DNA of 64,000 nucleotides from Branchinecta lynchi (GCA_023053575.1 JAKZAP010000018.1:21152458-21216457), one strand, 5' to 3'; shown: positions 22,601 to 32,770, counted from the first letter of the stretch. The notes: a model not told the origin generated them from the letters alone. Numbers and translations: made by a program.

Positions 22601-25600
22601 GAGAGTCAAATGATTTTTGGCAAAAACTAGGTGGCTCATTTTGTCCATGAGATTCTACGACTTTATTTTTCGTGTTTTAAGATGGTGGCTCGATGAATGA
22701 TTAAACAACGCATCAAAATACTAATGAACTTCCCAACGACGTAGTGTGTCCCTATAGGCAGCCAGAAATTCCGAAAAAAAAAACTGAAGAATGTTTCTTC
22801 TCGGTCAACTGACGATTCATTCAAACATCCGAGCGATGATTCATAGATAGTGCAGTTACGCATGGAATCCAAACTATGAGAAATGCGAACTTCCTATATA
22901 AGGAATAGTAAATCTTGAGTCATTCAAACATTTCAAGCGGATATCCTGTAAAGTCTTCCGCCAGCTCAGTAATAAAAGAAAGACAGAAAATTCCGATTTC
23001 AGTATAAGAAATTCTATCCGACCCGTCATAAAACTAGGCCAAAGGTTCCTTGGGATCCTAACCGCGGGAACAGTGTATTCAGAATCGTTTTTCCACAATC
23101 GAGGTCCTGTAACAAGATCTGTTCAGCGTTTGAATCGTACCTATTCTGGAATGTCCGGTTCTGTACGTGTTCCGGCCGGATTGTCCAGCCCAGACAAGAA
23201 GTAGCAGCTTGACTGGATGTTTGTGTACCATCTATTTGAATGCCCATTCACAACAGGTTTTAGCTAATACTCGATACCAGCTAGTTCCGGAAATTGCTCG
23301 TGAGAACAAGAATTTGCTGGGTTTCTGCCGTTCGCAATTAATTGATCTTGGTGTTAGGCCCCCCCCCCCCCGAATTCCCGAAACATTTAAAATGATCATT
23401 ATAGGCTTCATACCTCTGATCTATGTATTTTTTTTACTTTTTGTCCGACCCATCGGCACCCCCCCCCCCCAAATAAATTCCTGGATACAGACCTACTGAC
23501 TTACTTCGGAATGATGCAATTTAAAAGTAAAAGCCCAAAAATATAAGTTCTTAAGCATCAAGCAACGTGAAATAATGCAGGGTAGAACAAAGTCAACAAA
23601 GTCAGTCAGTTTCGCGTAAAGTATACCGATCTGGCAACACTGCTCGAAACGTATTCCGATCCTTGAAATTGTTCTCCGTTCAATACTCTGGAAAGAAGCT
23701 CGGTAACCAGACATGGGACGATTTTTGAATTTGGCGCCGCGCCTGCGTCCAACGTGATTTACCTTGACACAAACAGGTTGTGGTATGCAGCAGGAATACC
23801 ATTTGGGCAACGGCACTCCTTGATTTGCTCGACCTGGTCGTTTCGGCTTTAGCAGGTATGTCCGCTCCGAATAACTTTTCGCACAGATCGGGAGGATTTA
23901 ACGGATTTAATGATCTGGCGGTAAAATGGGGAAATAACCAACCGGTAGGAATGGTTACTGTGGGAACAACTGTAGCTTATCTCTGCAAAATCCAAGTGCC
24001 AGCCAACATTACTCACAGACTAGGAAATCAGATTCGTCATAAAAAGGAAACGTCAGTCAATTTCCTCCGCTCATTAAATATCCAGGATGACAGATGGAAT
24101 TGACTAGCTCACGCCTTTTCTTCCTGAAAACTTTAAATTACAAATACTGAAAGCAAATTATTGAAAGATATACTGTCAAATATTGAGATACATTTTGTTT
24201 GTGTTCGTTTGCCAGCTAAATGTTTTTCTTTTTGTCTGATTTCTTGATACGATAATTTCAGAAGACGGGAATAAATGAAACCAAACCACCCCCAATAAAA
24301 TTATTCCTCAAATGACAAAGTGCCTGAAAAATGAGGGAGCGGGATAGGTTCTCCTCACCGTCCTTGCAAAAAAAGGAAACATGTATAATAATAATAATAT
24401 AATGCAAAAATAAAGGCAGTTGGCCTCTACAGAATGTCTCGACAGTTATCTCTCCCCCGGACCACCTTTTTGTGATCCCAAAACGTAAGTGGAGGGATAC
24501 CTATGACATCGCAAAAGTTGCCCGTCTGTCTGTCCGTCTGTCAGCACGATAACTCTCGAAGGGAATAAGATATTTTGATGAACCTTGGTTGAGTGTTCTT
24601 CACGTCAAGGGAAAGGTCAAGTTCGTAGATGGGCCCGATAGCTGCATATTTATGGGAGGGGGAGGGGTTTCAAATTTAGGGCGACAAAATTATTTTTTAA
24701 AAGCTGATGAGATAGTCGATTCAGGGGTAAGACGACATGCTGAACACGAATATGAAAACCATTTTCTCGCCGGAGAAGTAGTTCACCTGGAATCCGGCCC
24801 ACACCGGAAAGTTTGCTTAAAGTAAAAGTTTTATCTGAAGTTGATTAGATGTCCGATTTAGGGGTAAGAAGACATACTGAATATGAATATGAAAATGATT
24901 TTCTCGTCGGACAAGTAGATCACCGGGAATCCGGCCAGAACCGGAAAATTTGTCAAAACTGAAAGTTTAATCTGAAGTTGACTAGAGGTTCGATTTCATG
25001 ATAGGGAAACATGCTGAATCCGAATGTGAGAAGGATTTTCTCTTCGGACTGGTAGATCGCCCGGAATCCGGCCAAAACCGGAAAATGTGTTGAAAGTAAA
25101 AGTTTTAAATGAATTTCATTAGGTGTTCGATTTACGGGTAAAAAGACATGCTAATTCGTGTATGACAATCATTTTCTACTGGGACACATAGTTCCCCGCG
25201 AATCCGGCTGAAATCGGAAAATTTGTTAAAAGTTGAAGTTTTATCTGAAGTTGATTAGAGGTTCCATTTAGGGGTAAGGAGATACACTGAATCCGTTTTT
25301 GAACTTAAATTTTTTGCAAGACAAGTAGTTCGCCCGGAATCCGGCTGAAACCGGAAATTTGGCAGAAGTAAGGCAGGAACTTCCGTCAAAGTAGATATGA
25401 CGCAGGCTATGTGAATCCATATCTGAACTTGGTATTCTCAGATTATTACTATTTGCCTTAATCTGTTTCTCAAGGAGTCTGGCGAAGACTGGACCTCCAT
25501 AAGACCCGATTGTCTGGATCAAATATTAAATTTGTGGGATCCCATCGAAACCTTTGGTCTTGTTTTATTTAGTTTCTTGCTGAGGAGTGGCAGATCATTA

Positions 25601-28600
25601 TAGCGGAGCTGGAACCATGTATGCTGGAACCCCCATCTTATGCTCCTGTTATGTGTATGCCGGGGCAGACGAAATATGGCCAAAAGTTGGGCCACAGTGT
25701 GACCCATTGTCCCATTCTCTCAGATTATGATCGATGTCGGTCCTTCGCTCTTCATAATTGATGGAATCACCACTATTCGTCGCAGTTTTCTCGTCGTGCG
25801 CAGCTTGCTTTCTAATTTTCTTGTCAGTCGTATTACAATTCAGTTCAATTCAATTTATTTTCAAAACCGATACAACGGTCAAGCCGATTTGGTGGTTCTT
25901 CTCCATATTAACCCTAATTATATACAAAAGATAATTGTACACTAGTTTAGATATTACAAAGACTTGTCAGTCTTGTCACACATAACACAAATATTCAAAT
26001 TTATTTACAATTTATGATGCGAGTTAAAAAGGTTGACGAAGGCGGGAACAAAAATTACTTAGGTAACGAGTCGTTGTGTGTTTAATTGGCTACAATTTGG
26101 GTATTGGCTTGGCTACCCCTCTCAGGCCTTACTCTTGCCGCTGAAAAATCTGGGGGAGGATATCACGCTAGTCTAGTCAAGATTTTAGTTCCAAACACTA
26201 ACGAAAGTTTTTCACGGCGCTTTGTTGAAAAGGTGTTTCTAAATTATAAGTATTAAGGAGGTGTATATACGGTACTTTAGGGGACTTGGGAACTACAAGG
26301 AGGGCTCTAAACTGTGTCCTGTCAAACGAAGCAGACTGTTATTGAAGGAACATCGACATCCCCTTCAGACCTGCCTCTTCAGCAACGTTCAAATCTACAC
26401 ATGAACTTAAAAGCTTCCATGTCGCTAATATGTCACTGCTAGATTAGCACGATAGTTGAAATTGGTGTGACAAATTGGGCTTGTCACGATTCTCATAAGC
26501 CAGCTCTTAAGATAGTTTCATCCGGTGGTTGACTTCAGCTGCGGCCTATTTGTCGGCGGTGTCTCAATGACTGGCGAAAGCCTTGGGCTTGCTCGGGGAG
26601 TTACGCGAAACCAGTCTTAAGTTGCGCACCACACAGTTCACTCATCGGTGGAAGGACGTAAATCTGTAAAATTATGCATTGCGAACTGGTATTCGGTTCT
26701 TACCGTTAATCCTGGTTGGCCATGACCGGTTGTTGACTGGGGCGAAATCCTAACGCATGGCACTAGCTGTCAGTTATCTCAATTATTCCTTTGACCTCAT
26801 GGACGGTCATTGTACGGTCTTCCTATGTGCTATTCGATAGTTTTTGTTGCGTCTGACGCGGAAGGGTTCCAAGATGTGATTTTTCTTTTATTTAAGAGAA
26901 GTGATTTTTATTTTGTTTAAGATAATTGATTTTTCATTTCCGAATTCCCGAACTGGCCGTGTAGAGCCTTTGGCTCGCCTATCAAGATATCCCTGAGCGG
27001 ATTAGCTCATCTACAGCTGTCTGACGTTCCTAAATCAGTGTCCCGGGTATTTTTCATTTCCGAATTCCCGAACTGGCCGTGTAGAGCCTTTGGCTCGCCT
27101 ATCAAGATATCTCTGAAGGGATTAGCTCGTCTACAGCTGTCTCACGTTCCTAAATCAGTGTCCCCGGTACGGTAATTCAAAAGATTTGGTTCTTAACAAA
27201 GATAACATGTGCCGATCAAGACTCGCCCAGTTAGTTTTAGCACGACTGGATGATCTACTTGACTTTCAAATGAATACCTGCGAGGGCTAGTGCTGCAGAT
27301 GGAAAATCAAGTTTTCCGGCCGGATCTTCTGCAACTCCCTGATGAAGTTGAGAAAAATTGTCCTTTCTTTATGGAATTCAGGATTCAGGTTCAAGGTTTT
27401 TTTCATTCTCAACTCTACACACATTATTAACACGATACTCTGCACTTAAAATTATTTAAGGGTTTGAACCGTAGAAAAGGAATACATCGTACATCGATGG
27501 AGCCGAAAACCCTGCCAGATTTCGATGGCAAGGGTGATTTCGATGGCGCCGGATCAGATCAGGAGGCCTGGTGGCTAGCATAAATGCTGATATCGAGCCT
27601 TCGATTTTTGCCTGGGTTTGCACCATTCAGTTTTTCAGATTAAATACCTGGCATAAGTACCGTTTTTAAGGTCCCAAAACGTAAGTGGAGGGATACCTAT
27701 GACATCGTCAAAGTTGTCCGTCTGTTAGCACGATAACTCTCGAAGGGAATGAGATATTTTGATGAAACTTGGTGTGAGGACTCTTTGTGTCAAGGGTAAG
27801 GTCAAGTTCGTAGATGGGCTCTGTAGTCCTGCATTTAGGGGTGGGGGGTTCAAATTAAGAGGCAAACAAAATATTTTTAAACGGCTAATGTGATAGTCGA
27901 TTAAGGGGTAAGAAGACATGCTGAACACGAATAAGCAACACATTTTGTCGTCCGACAAGTAGTTCGCCCGGAATCTGGCAAAACCCGGAAAGCTGGTTAA
28001 AATTAAAATTTTAATTTGAAGTTGATTAAATGTTCGATGTAGGGGTAAGAAAACATGCAGAACACGATGGTGAAAAGCATTTTCCACCCGGACAACTAAT
28101 TCGCCCGGAACCCGGCCAAAACCGATTTTTTTTTTGAAGTAATAAGTTTTATTTGAAGTTGATTAGATGACAGATTTAGGGGTAAGAAGAGACGCTGAGT
28201 CTGTATATGACAATCATTTGTAACCGGACATATAATTCGTCCGGAAATCCGGTTGTAACCGTTATTTTTTAGAAGCTAAAGTTTTATTTGAAATTGATTA
28301 GCTGTTCTTTATAGTAATAAGGAGATACCGTACGCTGATTTCGATTCTGAATTAACTTGTTTTGCTGGACGAGTAGTTTGCTCGGAATTCGGCCGAAACC
28401 GGAAATTTGGCAGAAGTAAAGCAGGAAGTCAGTATCGTCAAAATAGACTGGATCTGGCGAAGATTAGAGTTTTGGGATCCCATCGAAACCTTAGGTCTTG
28501 TTCCTTACTAAGACCGAGGACCGGTAACGTCGTAAGCTCCATTTTTCACCTTTTCCGCTGATCGATTGAACACTCTTGTCCATACAAGTGTGTTACAGAG

Positions 28601-30806
28601 TATACGGATAAGGGGGTCGTAAAATGCTCCCAAAACCTGCACAAGCCTGATACAAAGCGAATACATAATTTTATACATCAGTTATATGAGCGCCTTTTCT
28701 TGCAGATTGGGAATGACTCAGAGCTCGACCGCAATGTGGCGCCCAAATCGCGGACATTTATTCGGGACTTGCAAGCCGCAGACATGTACAACCTCTACCA
28801 GATACTGAATACGATGAAAACAGAACTTATCTGGGGGTCGACAGCAGAAGATGCGGCCAACTTTGTTGAGCCTGCAGCGGCCACAAAACGCAAAAGTTTG
28901 GCCAGAGAGAATTCAACTAGAAGGACGTCCATTACGAGCATGCCCAACTCTTCAGCATCAAGCATTAGCACTGCCATCTCTGATACCGACTCCGAAATAG
29001 GTAAGAGATAATTCGTTTTGTTTTCGGGAACTATGTTTCGCCGGGCAAGCGGTTAAAGGACCTGTCTTACCTGTAATGCTAATGCAACCTACTTCCACAA
29101 TCACTCCATATATTTCAAAACCCGGAGACCCCAATTTCCTACGGTACATTCTAACCCCTCGAACAAAACCACGCTGATTTTCTCACTTGCCGTGTTTTGC
29201 TACCGTCGCTGTGTATCACGCTGTCGACGGTTGTCTGCGAGAGGTTTATCCATCAGAAAAACCGGTTATGTAAATTGTTCTCCTATTTTCGCTACATGTC
29301 AACGGGTCTCAGACAAGGCTTAAAACAGACCAAAAAGCGTTGGTTATTTGTTGAAAGCACAGCCTAGTTTTAAAATATTCAAATATTTTAAAATACTGTA
29401 AGTTGAAGAGTAAATAGTGCGAGTGGTCTTTAAGCCGTTTTACTTTAAGACTAGGAGGAACACGGACTACGATTGCTGATTTTTCTGATATCACGCATAA
29501 CGTTTCTGTGCGTAACGTCAGAAAAACATGGCAACTAACATCCTAGGTGTTATCTGTTCAAACTGCGCATCCTTGTGTTGTCTGTTCTGAACCCTGTAAG
29601 ATTCCAAGTTCTCTAATGTGATAGTCGATTAAGGGGTAAGAAGACATGCTGAACACGAATAAGCAACACATTTTCTCGTCCGACAAGTAATTCGCCCGGA
29701 ATCCGGCAAAACCCGGAAACCTGGTTAAAAGTAAAAGTTTCATTTGAAACTTTTACTTTTAACCTGGCTTAGCAATAAAAGGAGTGTCAAATTTCCTGTC
29801 AAAGTATCTTTCAGTTCAATCCAGTTTATTTCTAAAACGTGAAGCGGACAAGCAGAATATTCGTTTGGTCGTCAATAAAAATATATGTCCAGTTTACAGT
29901 CAGCACTTATGAATTAGTTTAAAATAAAAGTAATCATTCAATACATTTAATAAAAAGAGTTAACCTCAGGGACACAATCACTAACTAGCACTGGCGTTAA
30001 AAAACTTGACAAAGGAGGGAACAAAGCTTTTCAGAAATCGGTTTCGAGACATCTCAATAGGCTGTATGAGAGGTACAGCTTCTGCCACTGCTCTTGCGAG
30101 GTCTTTCTCGATGTGGCTGAAATTAGGAGTATTTTACTTGTACTTGAAACAGAACCATGCCATCGTACCAAAAGCAACCAATTTACAAATGAAATAAAAT
30201 TTGTATCGGTGGTGGTCTTTCAAGAAATGTTCCTTTAGTCCTTGAACTGAGCTAAACTTATCGCATTCTGGATTTGATAAGATAAAGCAAGGTATTTAGG
30301 AACAAGAAAAAATATCATTTACGCCTATTCACTAACAGACTTCAGTTTAGTACATAGTAGAAGTAGGCTATGCTATGGCCAGGCCGGCATCCAGGAATTT
30401 ATTTCGGGGGGGGGGGGGGGAGGTTGCCTTTCGGTTTTTTTTTGCCTGCGGGTCGCACAAAAAGACACAGATCAGAGGAAAAAGCCTATAAAAATTAGTA
30501 TTTTTTTATGTTTCGGGGGGGGGGGGCAACCCCCTGGATACGGCCTTGGCTATGGCTGACCTCGCGTTCTTCCCTTTCCTGACCATGTGATCTTTCTTTA
30601 CAGGAACGGATCAGGATACCGAGGACTCAGGCGTGGAAGCAGAACGAGATTATACTCTTGATGAAAATGAAGAAGACTGTGTCCAGAAAGTAGCCCAACA
30701 GTTCCGGCGGCACCTTTTCGGACTCCACCAGTGTTTAGAGCACCTCAGCGACACAGCGAACTACCTCACTCGACGATACCACGTCGAGATCGGTTCAACC
30801 GAGTGA
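19559..30806 (+). CDS. MID1IP1: Spot14/MID1IP1-family protein, three coding exons (19559-19687, 28706-29000, 30604-30806)
   Basis: The exons join in frame to 627 nt (208 aa; vertebrate MID1IP1 is about 183 aa). In vertebrates the family binds MID1 on microtubules and promotes acetyl-CoA carboxylase polymerisation, so it regulates lipogenesis; the role here is inferred. Three blocks match in order: the N-terminal helix (residues 10-43, SIVSAMDKFAKSIANMNDNI), the central helix ending in an IWG in place of EWG (ADMYNLYQILNTMKTELIWG), and the C-terminal helix (FRRHLFGLHQCLEHLSDTAN..LTRRYHVEIG). A Ser/Thr/Arg-rich and acidic stretch of about 75 residues separates the last two and accounts for the extra length. 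Splice phases are 0 and 1. Introns are 9.0 kb and 1.6 kb and full of repeats. Family assignment is strong. One-to-one orthology with MID1IP1 rather than THRSP cannot be decided, since invertebrates usually have one gene. Confidence 0.9.
20190..20368 (+). repeat. Repeat family M, copy 1
   Basis: Contains GCTGTACACC near the start, GGCAACCG..CTGGTGCCGG in the middle and CTTGCTGTA..ATCGATAGTGG at the end. The same order occurs at 56399-56600. Confidence 0.6.
20425..20585 (-). repeat. Foldback family H, copy H3
   Basis: Hairpin of about 161 bp: GACAGAGCAAACGGATACG at one end, CGTATCCGTTTTGCTCTGTC at the other. The family tail (reverse of GATTCGCAGTCGGCTTGG) lies on the left at about 20393-20421, so this copy is in reverse orientation. 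Confidence 0.75.
21105..21490. repeat. Palindromic repeat family I, copy 1
   Basis: Left part holds TTACCACGGTAACTGAATC and CTAGTCGTTTTGC. Right part ends GATATCATGGTATCTGCAAA followed by AACGCAACT. Matching pieces (ATTAGTTGCGTTTTTGCAG, ATACCATGGTATCTG) are at 31916-31998 and 54205-54277. Confidence 0.6.
21562..21943 (+). repeat. Foldback family H, copy H4, with nested hAT-like MITE
   Basis: Arms GACAGTGCAAAACGGATATG and its partner near 21850-21881 are followed by the tail GATTCGCAGTCAGCTTGG. GTTAAACTAAAATTCTTT (21544-21561) and GTTTAACTAAATTCTTT (21944-21960) flank the whole and look like a target duplication of about 17 bp. The G-tract MITE at 21676-21834 inserted into the loop. Confidence 0.75.
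21676..21834 (+). mobile_element. G-tract MITE (hAT-like), copy G1
   Basis: 159 bp. Ends are CAGGCCCGTATCCAG and CTGGATACGGTCTTG, a 15-bp inverted repeat with two mismatches. An exact 8-bp duplication AATGTAGC flanks it (21668-21675 and 21835-21842), the hAT hallmark. It carries two long G-runs and a C-run. No transposase. Confidence 0.8.
22340..22548 (-). repeat. Family B repeat, 5'-end fragment
   Basis: On the minus strand: TTTTGGATCCCAAAACG, GTAAGTGGAGGGATTGC, the TCCGTCTGTCCGTCCG tract, ATAACTCTCGAAGGGAATG, and a G-rich box. It stops after about 200 bp. Confidence 0.75.
22549..23350. other. No gene recognised (intron 1 of the MID1IP1-like gene)
   Basis: Unassigned. Short minus-strand frames lack recognisable features. 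Confidence 0.4.
23351..23494 (-). mobile_element. G-tract MITE (hAT-like), copy G2, partly eroded
   Basis: Inverse orientation: two C-runs separated by about 90 bp, ending AATTCCTGGATACAGACC. One terminal repeat appears lost on the left side. Confidence 0.65.
23858..24103 (+). CDS. Possible small single-pass membrane protein, 81 aa, unknown identity
   Basis: An open frame from ATG 23858 to TGA with composition unlike the repeats around it. It starts MSAPNNFSHRSGG, has one predicted membrane segment (about residues 32-50, PVGMVTVGTTVAYLCKI) and ends in a basic, Asn/Arg-rich tail (QIRHKKETSVNFLRSLNIQ). Just before the ATG, CTTTAGCAG could be a splice acceptor, and a GC-rich stretch (GGCGCCGCGCCTGCGTCC) lies at about 23732. 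AATAAA occurs at 24270 and 24294. Size and layout resemble small mitochondrial inner-membrane subunits, but I do not recognise it. It lies on the same strand inside intron 1 of the MID1IP1-like gene, so it could be a nested gene, a retrocopy or chance. Confidence 0.45.
   Translation: MSAPNNFSHRSGGFNGFNDLAVKWGNNQPVGMVTVGTTVAYLCKIQVPANITHRLGNQIRHKKETSVNFLRSLNIQDDRWN
24270..24275 (+). promoter_or_regulatory. Candidate poly(A) signal for the small frame at 23858
   Basis: AATAAA 167 bases after the stop codon; a second AATAAA is at 24294-24299. Confidence 0.4.
24467..25566 (+). repeat. Family B repeat, copy B3 (most complete, 1.1 kb)
   Basis: Begins TTTTTGTGATCCCAAAACG then GTAAGTGGAGGGATACC, a CCGTCTGTCTGTCCG tract and ATAACTCTCGAAGGG. 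The first G-rich box is at about 24655. About six units of 120 bp follow, each with GACATGCTGAA, GTAGTTCGCCCGGAATCC and CCGGAAAATTTG. Ends TGGGATCCCATCGAAACC then TTTGGTCTTGTT. Confidence 0.85.
25838..26100 (-). mobile_element. LINE 3'-end fragment (TTGAACTGAATTG-tail family)
   Basis: On the minus strand this ends GAAAATAAATTGAATTGAAC. A related piece is at 29812-30060 (both hold a GTTGACGAAGGCGGGAAC / CTTGACAAAGGAGGGAAC phrase), and a plus-strand end at 48640-48712 has AATAAAAGTTTTGAACTG. Coding content is too eroded to name the clade. Confidence 0.45.
26101..26930. other. No gene recognised (intron 1)
   Basis: Unassigned sequence; no convincing frame. Confidence 0.4.
26931..27170. repeat. 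Tandem duplication, two 120-bp units
   Basis: 26931-27050 and 27051-27170 both run from TTTTCATTTCCGAATTCCCG through GTAGAGCCTTTGGCTCGCC to TAAATCAGTGTCC. I count about six differences, so this is a fairly recent duplication. Confidence 0.9.
27664..28502 (+). repeat. Family B repeat, copy B4
   Basis: Starts GGTCCCAAAACGTAAGTGG, has a shortened TCCGTCTG tract, ATAACTCTCGAAGGG and GATGAAACTTGG. Ends GGGATCCCATCGAAACC then TTAGGTCTTGTT. It ends about 200 bp before exon 2 of the MID1IP1-like gene. Confidence 0.85.
28706..29000 (+). CDS. MID1IP1: MID1IP1-like, coding exon 2 (aa 44-141)
   Basis: Acceptor TTTTCTTGCAG, donor ATAG|GTAAGA. Starts in phase 0 and ends in phase 1. Encodes the central conserved helix (ADMYNLYQIL..IWG) and a Ser/Thr/Arg-rich low-complexity stretch. 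Confidence 0.9.
29052..29437. mobile_element. MITE family J, copy 2
   Basis: Starts TTAAAGGACCTGTCTTACC and ends GAGTGGTCTTTAAG. Interior as at 5513-5864. TTAA abuts both ends. Lies in intron 2 of the MID1IP1-like gene, 50 bp after the donor. Confidence 0.75.
29612..29764 (+). repeat. Family B internal-unit fragment ending in a 42-bp palindrome
   Basis: One B-type unit (GGGGTAAGAAGACATGCTG; AATTCGCCCGGAATCCGGC) followed by GGTTAAAAGTAAAAGTTTCA, two T bases and its exact reverse complement (29723-29742, 29745-29764). Confidence 0.8.
29812..30240 (-). mobile_element. LINE 3'-end fragment (same family as 25838-26100)
   Basis: Minus-strand end AGAAATAAACTGGATTGAAC. It shares the GTTAAAAAACTTGACAAAGG phrase with the copy at 25838. 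The plus-strand short frame at 30006 is a shadow. Confidence 0.45.
30380..30548 (+). mobile_element. G-tract MITE (hAT-like), copy G3
   Basis: Ends CAGGCCGGCATCCAG and CTGGATACGGCCTTG. An exact 8-bp duplication GCTATGGC is on both sides (30372-30379, 30549-30556). Two G-runs of more than ten bases. It lies 55 bp before exon 3 of the MID1IP1-like gene. Confidence 0.85.
30604..30806 (+). CDS. MID1IP1: MID1IP1-like, coding exon 3 (aa 142-208)
   Basis: Acceptor TTCTTTACAG. The split glycine codon is completed by GA. Acidic stretch DENEEDC, then the conserved C-terminal helix HLFGLHQCLEHLSDTANYLT. The stop TGA is at 30804-30806. Confidence 0.92.
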
Positions 30807-31880
30807 ATCTCTCTCTAAGACCGGAGGACTTAAGATATTTATTTTAGATTTCTGTGAGGTCCGAACAGACAATTCTAGTGTTCGAAAAATCACAGGTGCG
30901 CGTACTCTTTGGAAGTGGGCCTTTCTTTGTTATTTCCTTCCTGCGAAATTTTGTGTTGGTTATACTTTTACCAGTGTATTTTTTTCTGAGCGTTGCGAGT
31001 GGCAATGTGTGTTTGCGGCAGTAAAAGCACGTCGAGCATCACCCAAACACGAGCACAAAATTAATAATAGTGGTAATATCTTAGGATTAAACTGTATGGT
31101 TTAAATCAGTTGCCATACTGAGACGAGTTGAAAATCTTGTCTACCGTAAGAGCACAAAATCTACCAGGTTCTTGTCGACAAGAGCTTGTCGTCGATAAAA
31201 ATGGGAGGAGTTTAGGCAGCAATAGCCGGGTAATTACTGTGTTCCCCGTGCTCATTGGAGTCGCTACGATATCAATGCGTAGAAGTTCCGCTTCTCCAGA
31301 TAATCAAAATAGAAAAACGAGATTTTCGGGTTCTTTTCTTGACCAGCTAGTTACCCCTCTAAGACGATGTGAGAGGGATAAATCAATTTTGGTTGCCCCT
31401 CCGGCAAATCGCAAATCGCGAAAAAAAACCCAACTAAATAATAAAATCTCGTGTTTTTATTTTGTTTGCAATGAACGGTCAGCTTGGCTTCAAACCTTGT
31501 GTTACTCCAGACAATCTTTAGGGAATGTTCTTGTTAAACAAAGGATAATTCGTTCGGGCGGTAAGGCGTGCTTTAAGCTGGGTAGGAAGACTTTATCGAG
31601 AAAAAAAATGTAGATGCGAGCTCAAATATTGCTGTACGTATTTTTCGGATGCAATTTGTTACGGACGGAAAGTTGTGATAGAGCGCAATTTTTACGTTTT
31701 TTAAGATTCTCTTTTTTTATTGATTTTTAGATCGGTCAAAGCTTCATCCCTCGTTAGTTTCCTTACGAGAGTCAGTCAGTTGGTTAGCTATACACAGTGC
31801 TAAACTGAATTTTAGTTTTGTATGTCTAGTACAACCGTCCATTGAGTTTAGAGATTATAATTTACATCAGATTAATAAAA
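30807..31880 (+). other. Probable 3' UTR of the MID1IP1-like gene, poly(A) signal at 31874-31879
   Basis: No repeat boundary interrupts the 1.07 kb after the stop. The first clear AATAAA on this strand is at 31874. A 161-codon plus-strand open frame (31128-31613) lies inside but starts from TTG and shows no recognisable feature. Confidence 0.45.
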
Positions 31881-31915
31881 ATACTATACTGTTGATGGCC
31901 TGGTCTTGAATCTTC

Positions 31916-31998
31916 ATTAGTTGCGTTTTTGCAGATACCATGGTATCTGATACCACGGTCTAAAGTCGCTTTTGCAGTTATCGTGGTATCTAGCCAAT
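31916..31998. repeat. Palindromic repeat family I, copy 2
   Basis: CATTAGTTGCGTTTTTGCAG, ATACCATGGTATCTGATACC, then TTGCAGTTATCGTGGTATC. Confidence 0.6.
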
Positions 31999-31999
31999 T

Positions 32000-32770
32000 A
32001 TCGTGATGCAGTGAAATCGACTCTGACTGAACAAAAGCTGGATGAATTGTCGAATTCGGCCACGAATCAGAACCAAATGAATCTGATAAATGACCGAAAT
32101 AAGAAATGGACTGGCCCTGCGATAGAACAGATACGGACTTGAGAAAAGTCCGGTGAACAACCGAATTCGCTAACGAATGTGACCAAATAAATACATTATA
32201 TTACCGAATTTACGTAGGGACGTACAGAATGCGGTGAAATCGACTCGGACTGAACAAAAGTTGGATGAATTGTCGAATTTTGTCACGAATCAGAGCCAAG
32301 TGAATCTGATTAATGACCGAATTATGAAATGGACTGACCGAATGCGAAAGGACAGATACGGACTTGAGAAAAGTCCGGTGAACAACCGAATTCGCTAACG
32401 AATGTGACCAAATAAATACATTATATCACCGAATTTACGTAGGGACGTACAGAATGCGGTGAAATCGACTCGGACTGAACAAAAGTTGGATGAGTTGTCG
32501 AATTTTGTCACGAATCAGAGCCAAGTGAACCTGATTAATGACCGAATTATGAAATGGACTGACCGAATGCGATAGGACAGATACGGACTTGAGAAAAGTC
32601 CGGTGAACAACCGAATTCGCTAACGAATGTGACCAAATTAAAACGCTAAATCACCGAATTTACGTAGGGACGTACAGAATGCGGTGAAATCGACACGGAC
32701 TGAACAAAATTTGGATTAATTACCAAATTCGGTAAAGAATGGGAACCAATAAACATGTTACATCGCCTAA
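32000..32770 (+). repeat. Satellite-like tandem array, about 225-bp unit, 3.4 copies
   Basis: GTGAAATCGAC recurs at 32011, 32234, 32459 and 32684 (spacings 223, 225, 225). Each unit holds GACTTGAGAAAAGTCCGGTG, a small hairpin, and ends ACCGAATTTACGTAGGGACG. Units 2 and 3 are nearly identical; the outer ones are diverged. Confidence 0.9.

Noticed and set aside
24540..25566. Regularly spaced 120-bp units of family B considered as a CRISPR-like array
   Set aside because: Units are diverged end to end with no short identical repeat plus unique spacer pattern, and the genome is eukaryotic.
27725..28087. 120-codon minus-strand frame with LTSFPGFARFRANYLS
   Set aside because: Shadow of the family B units; the same words appear in all B copies with different frames and stops.
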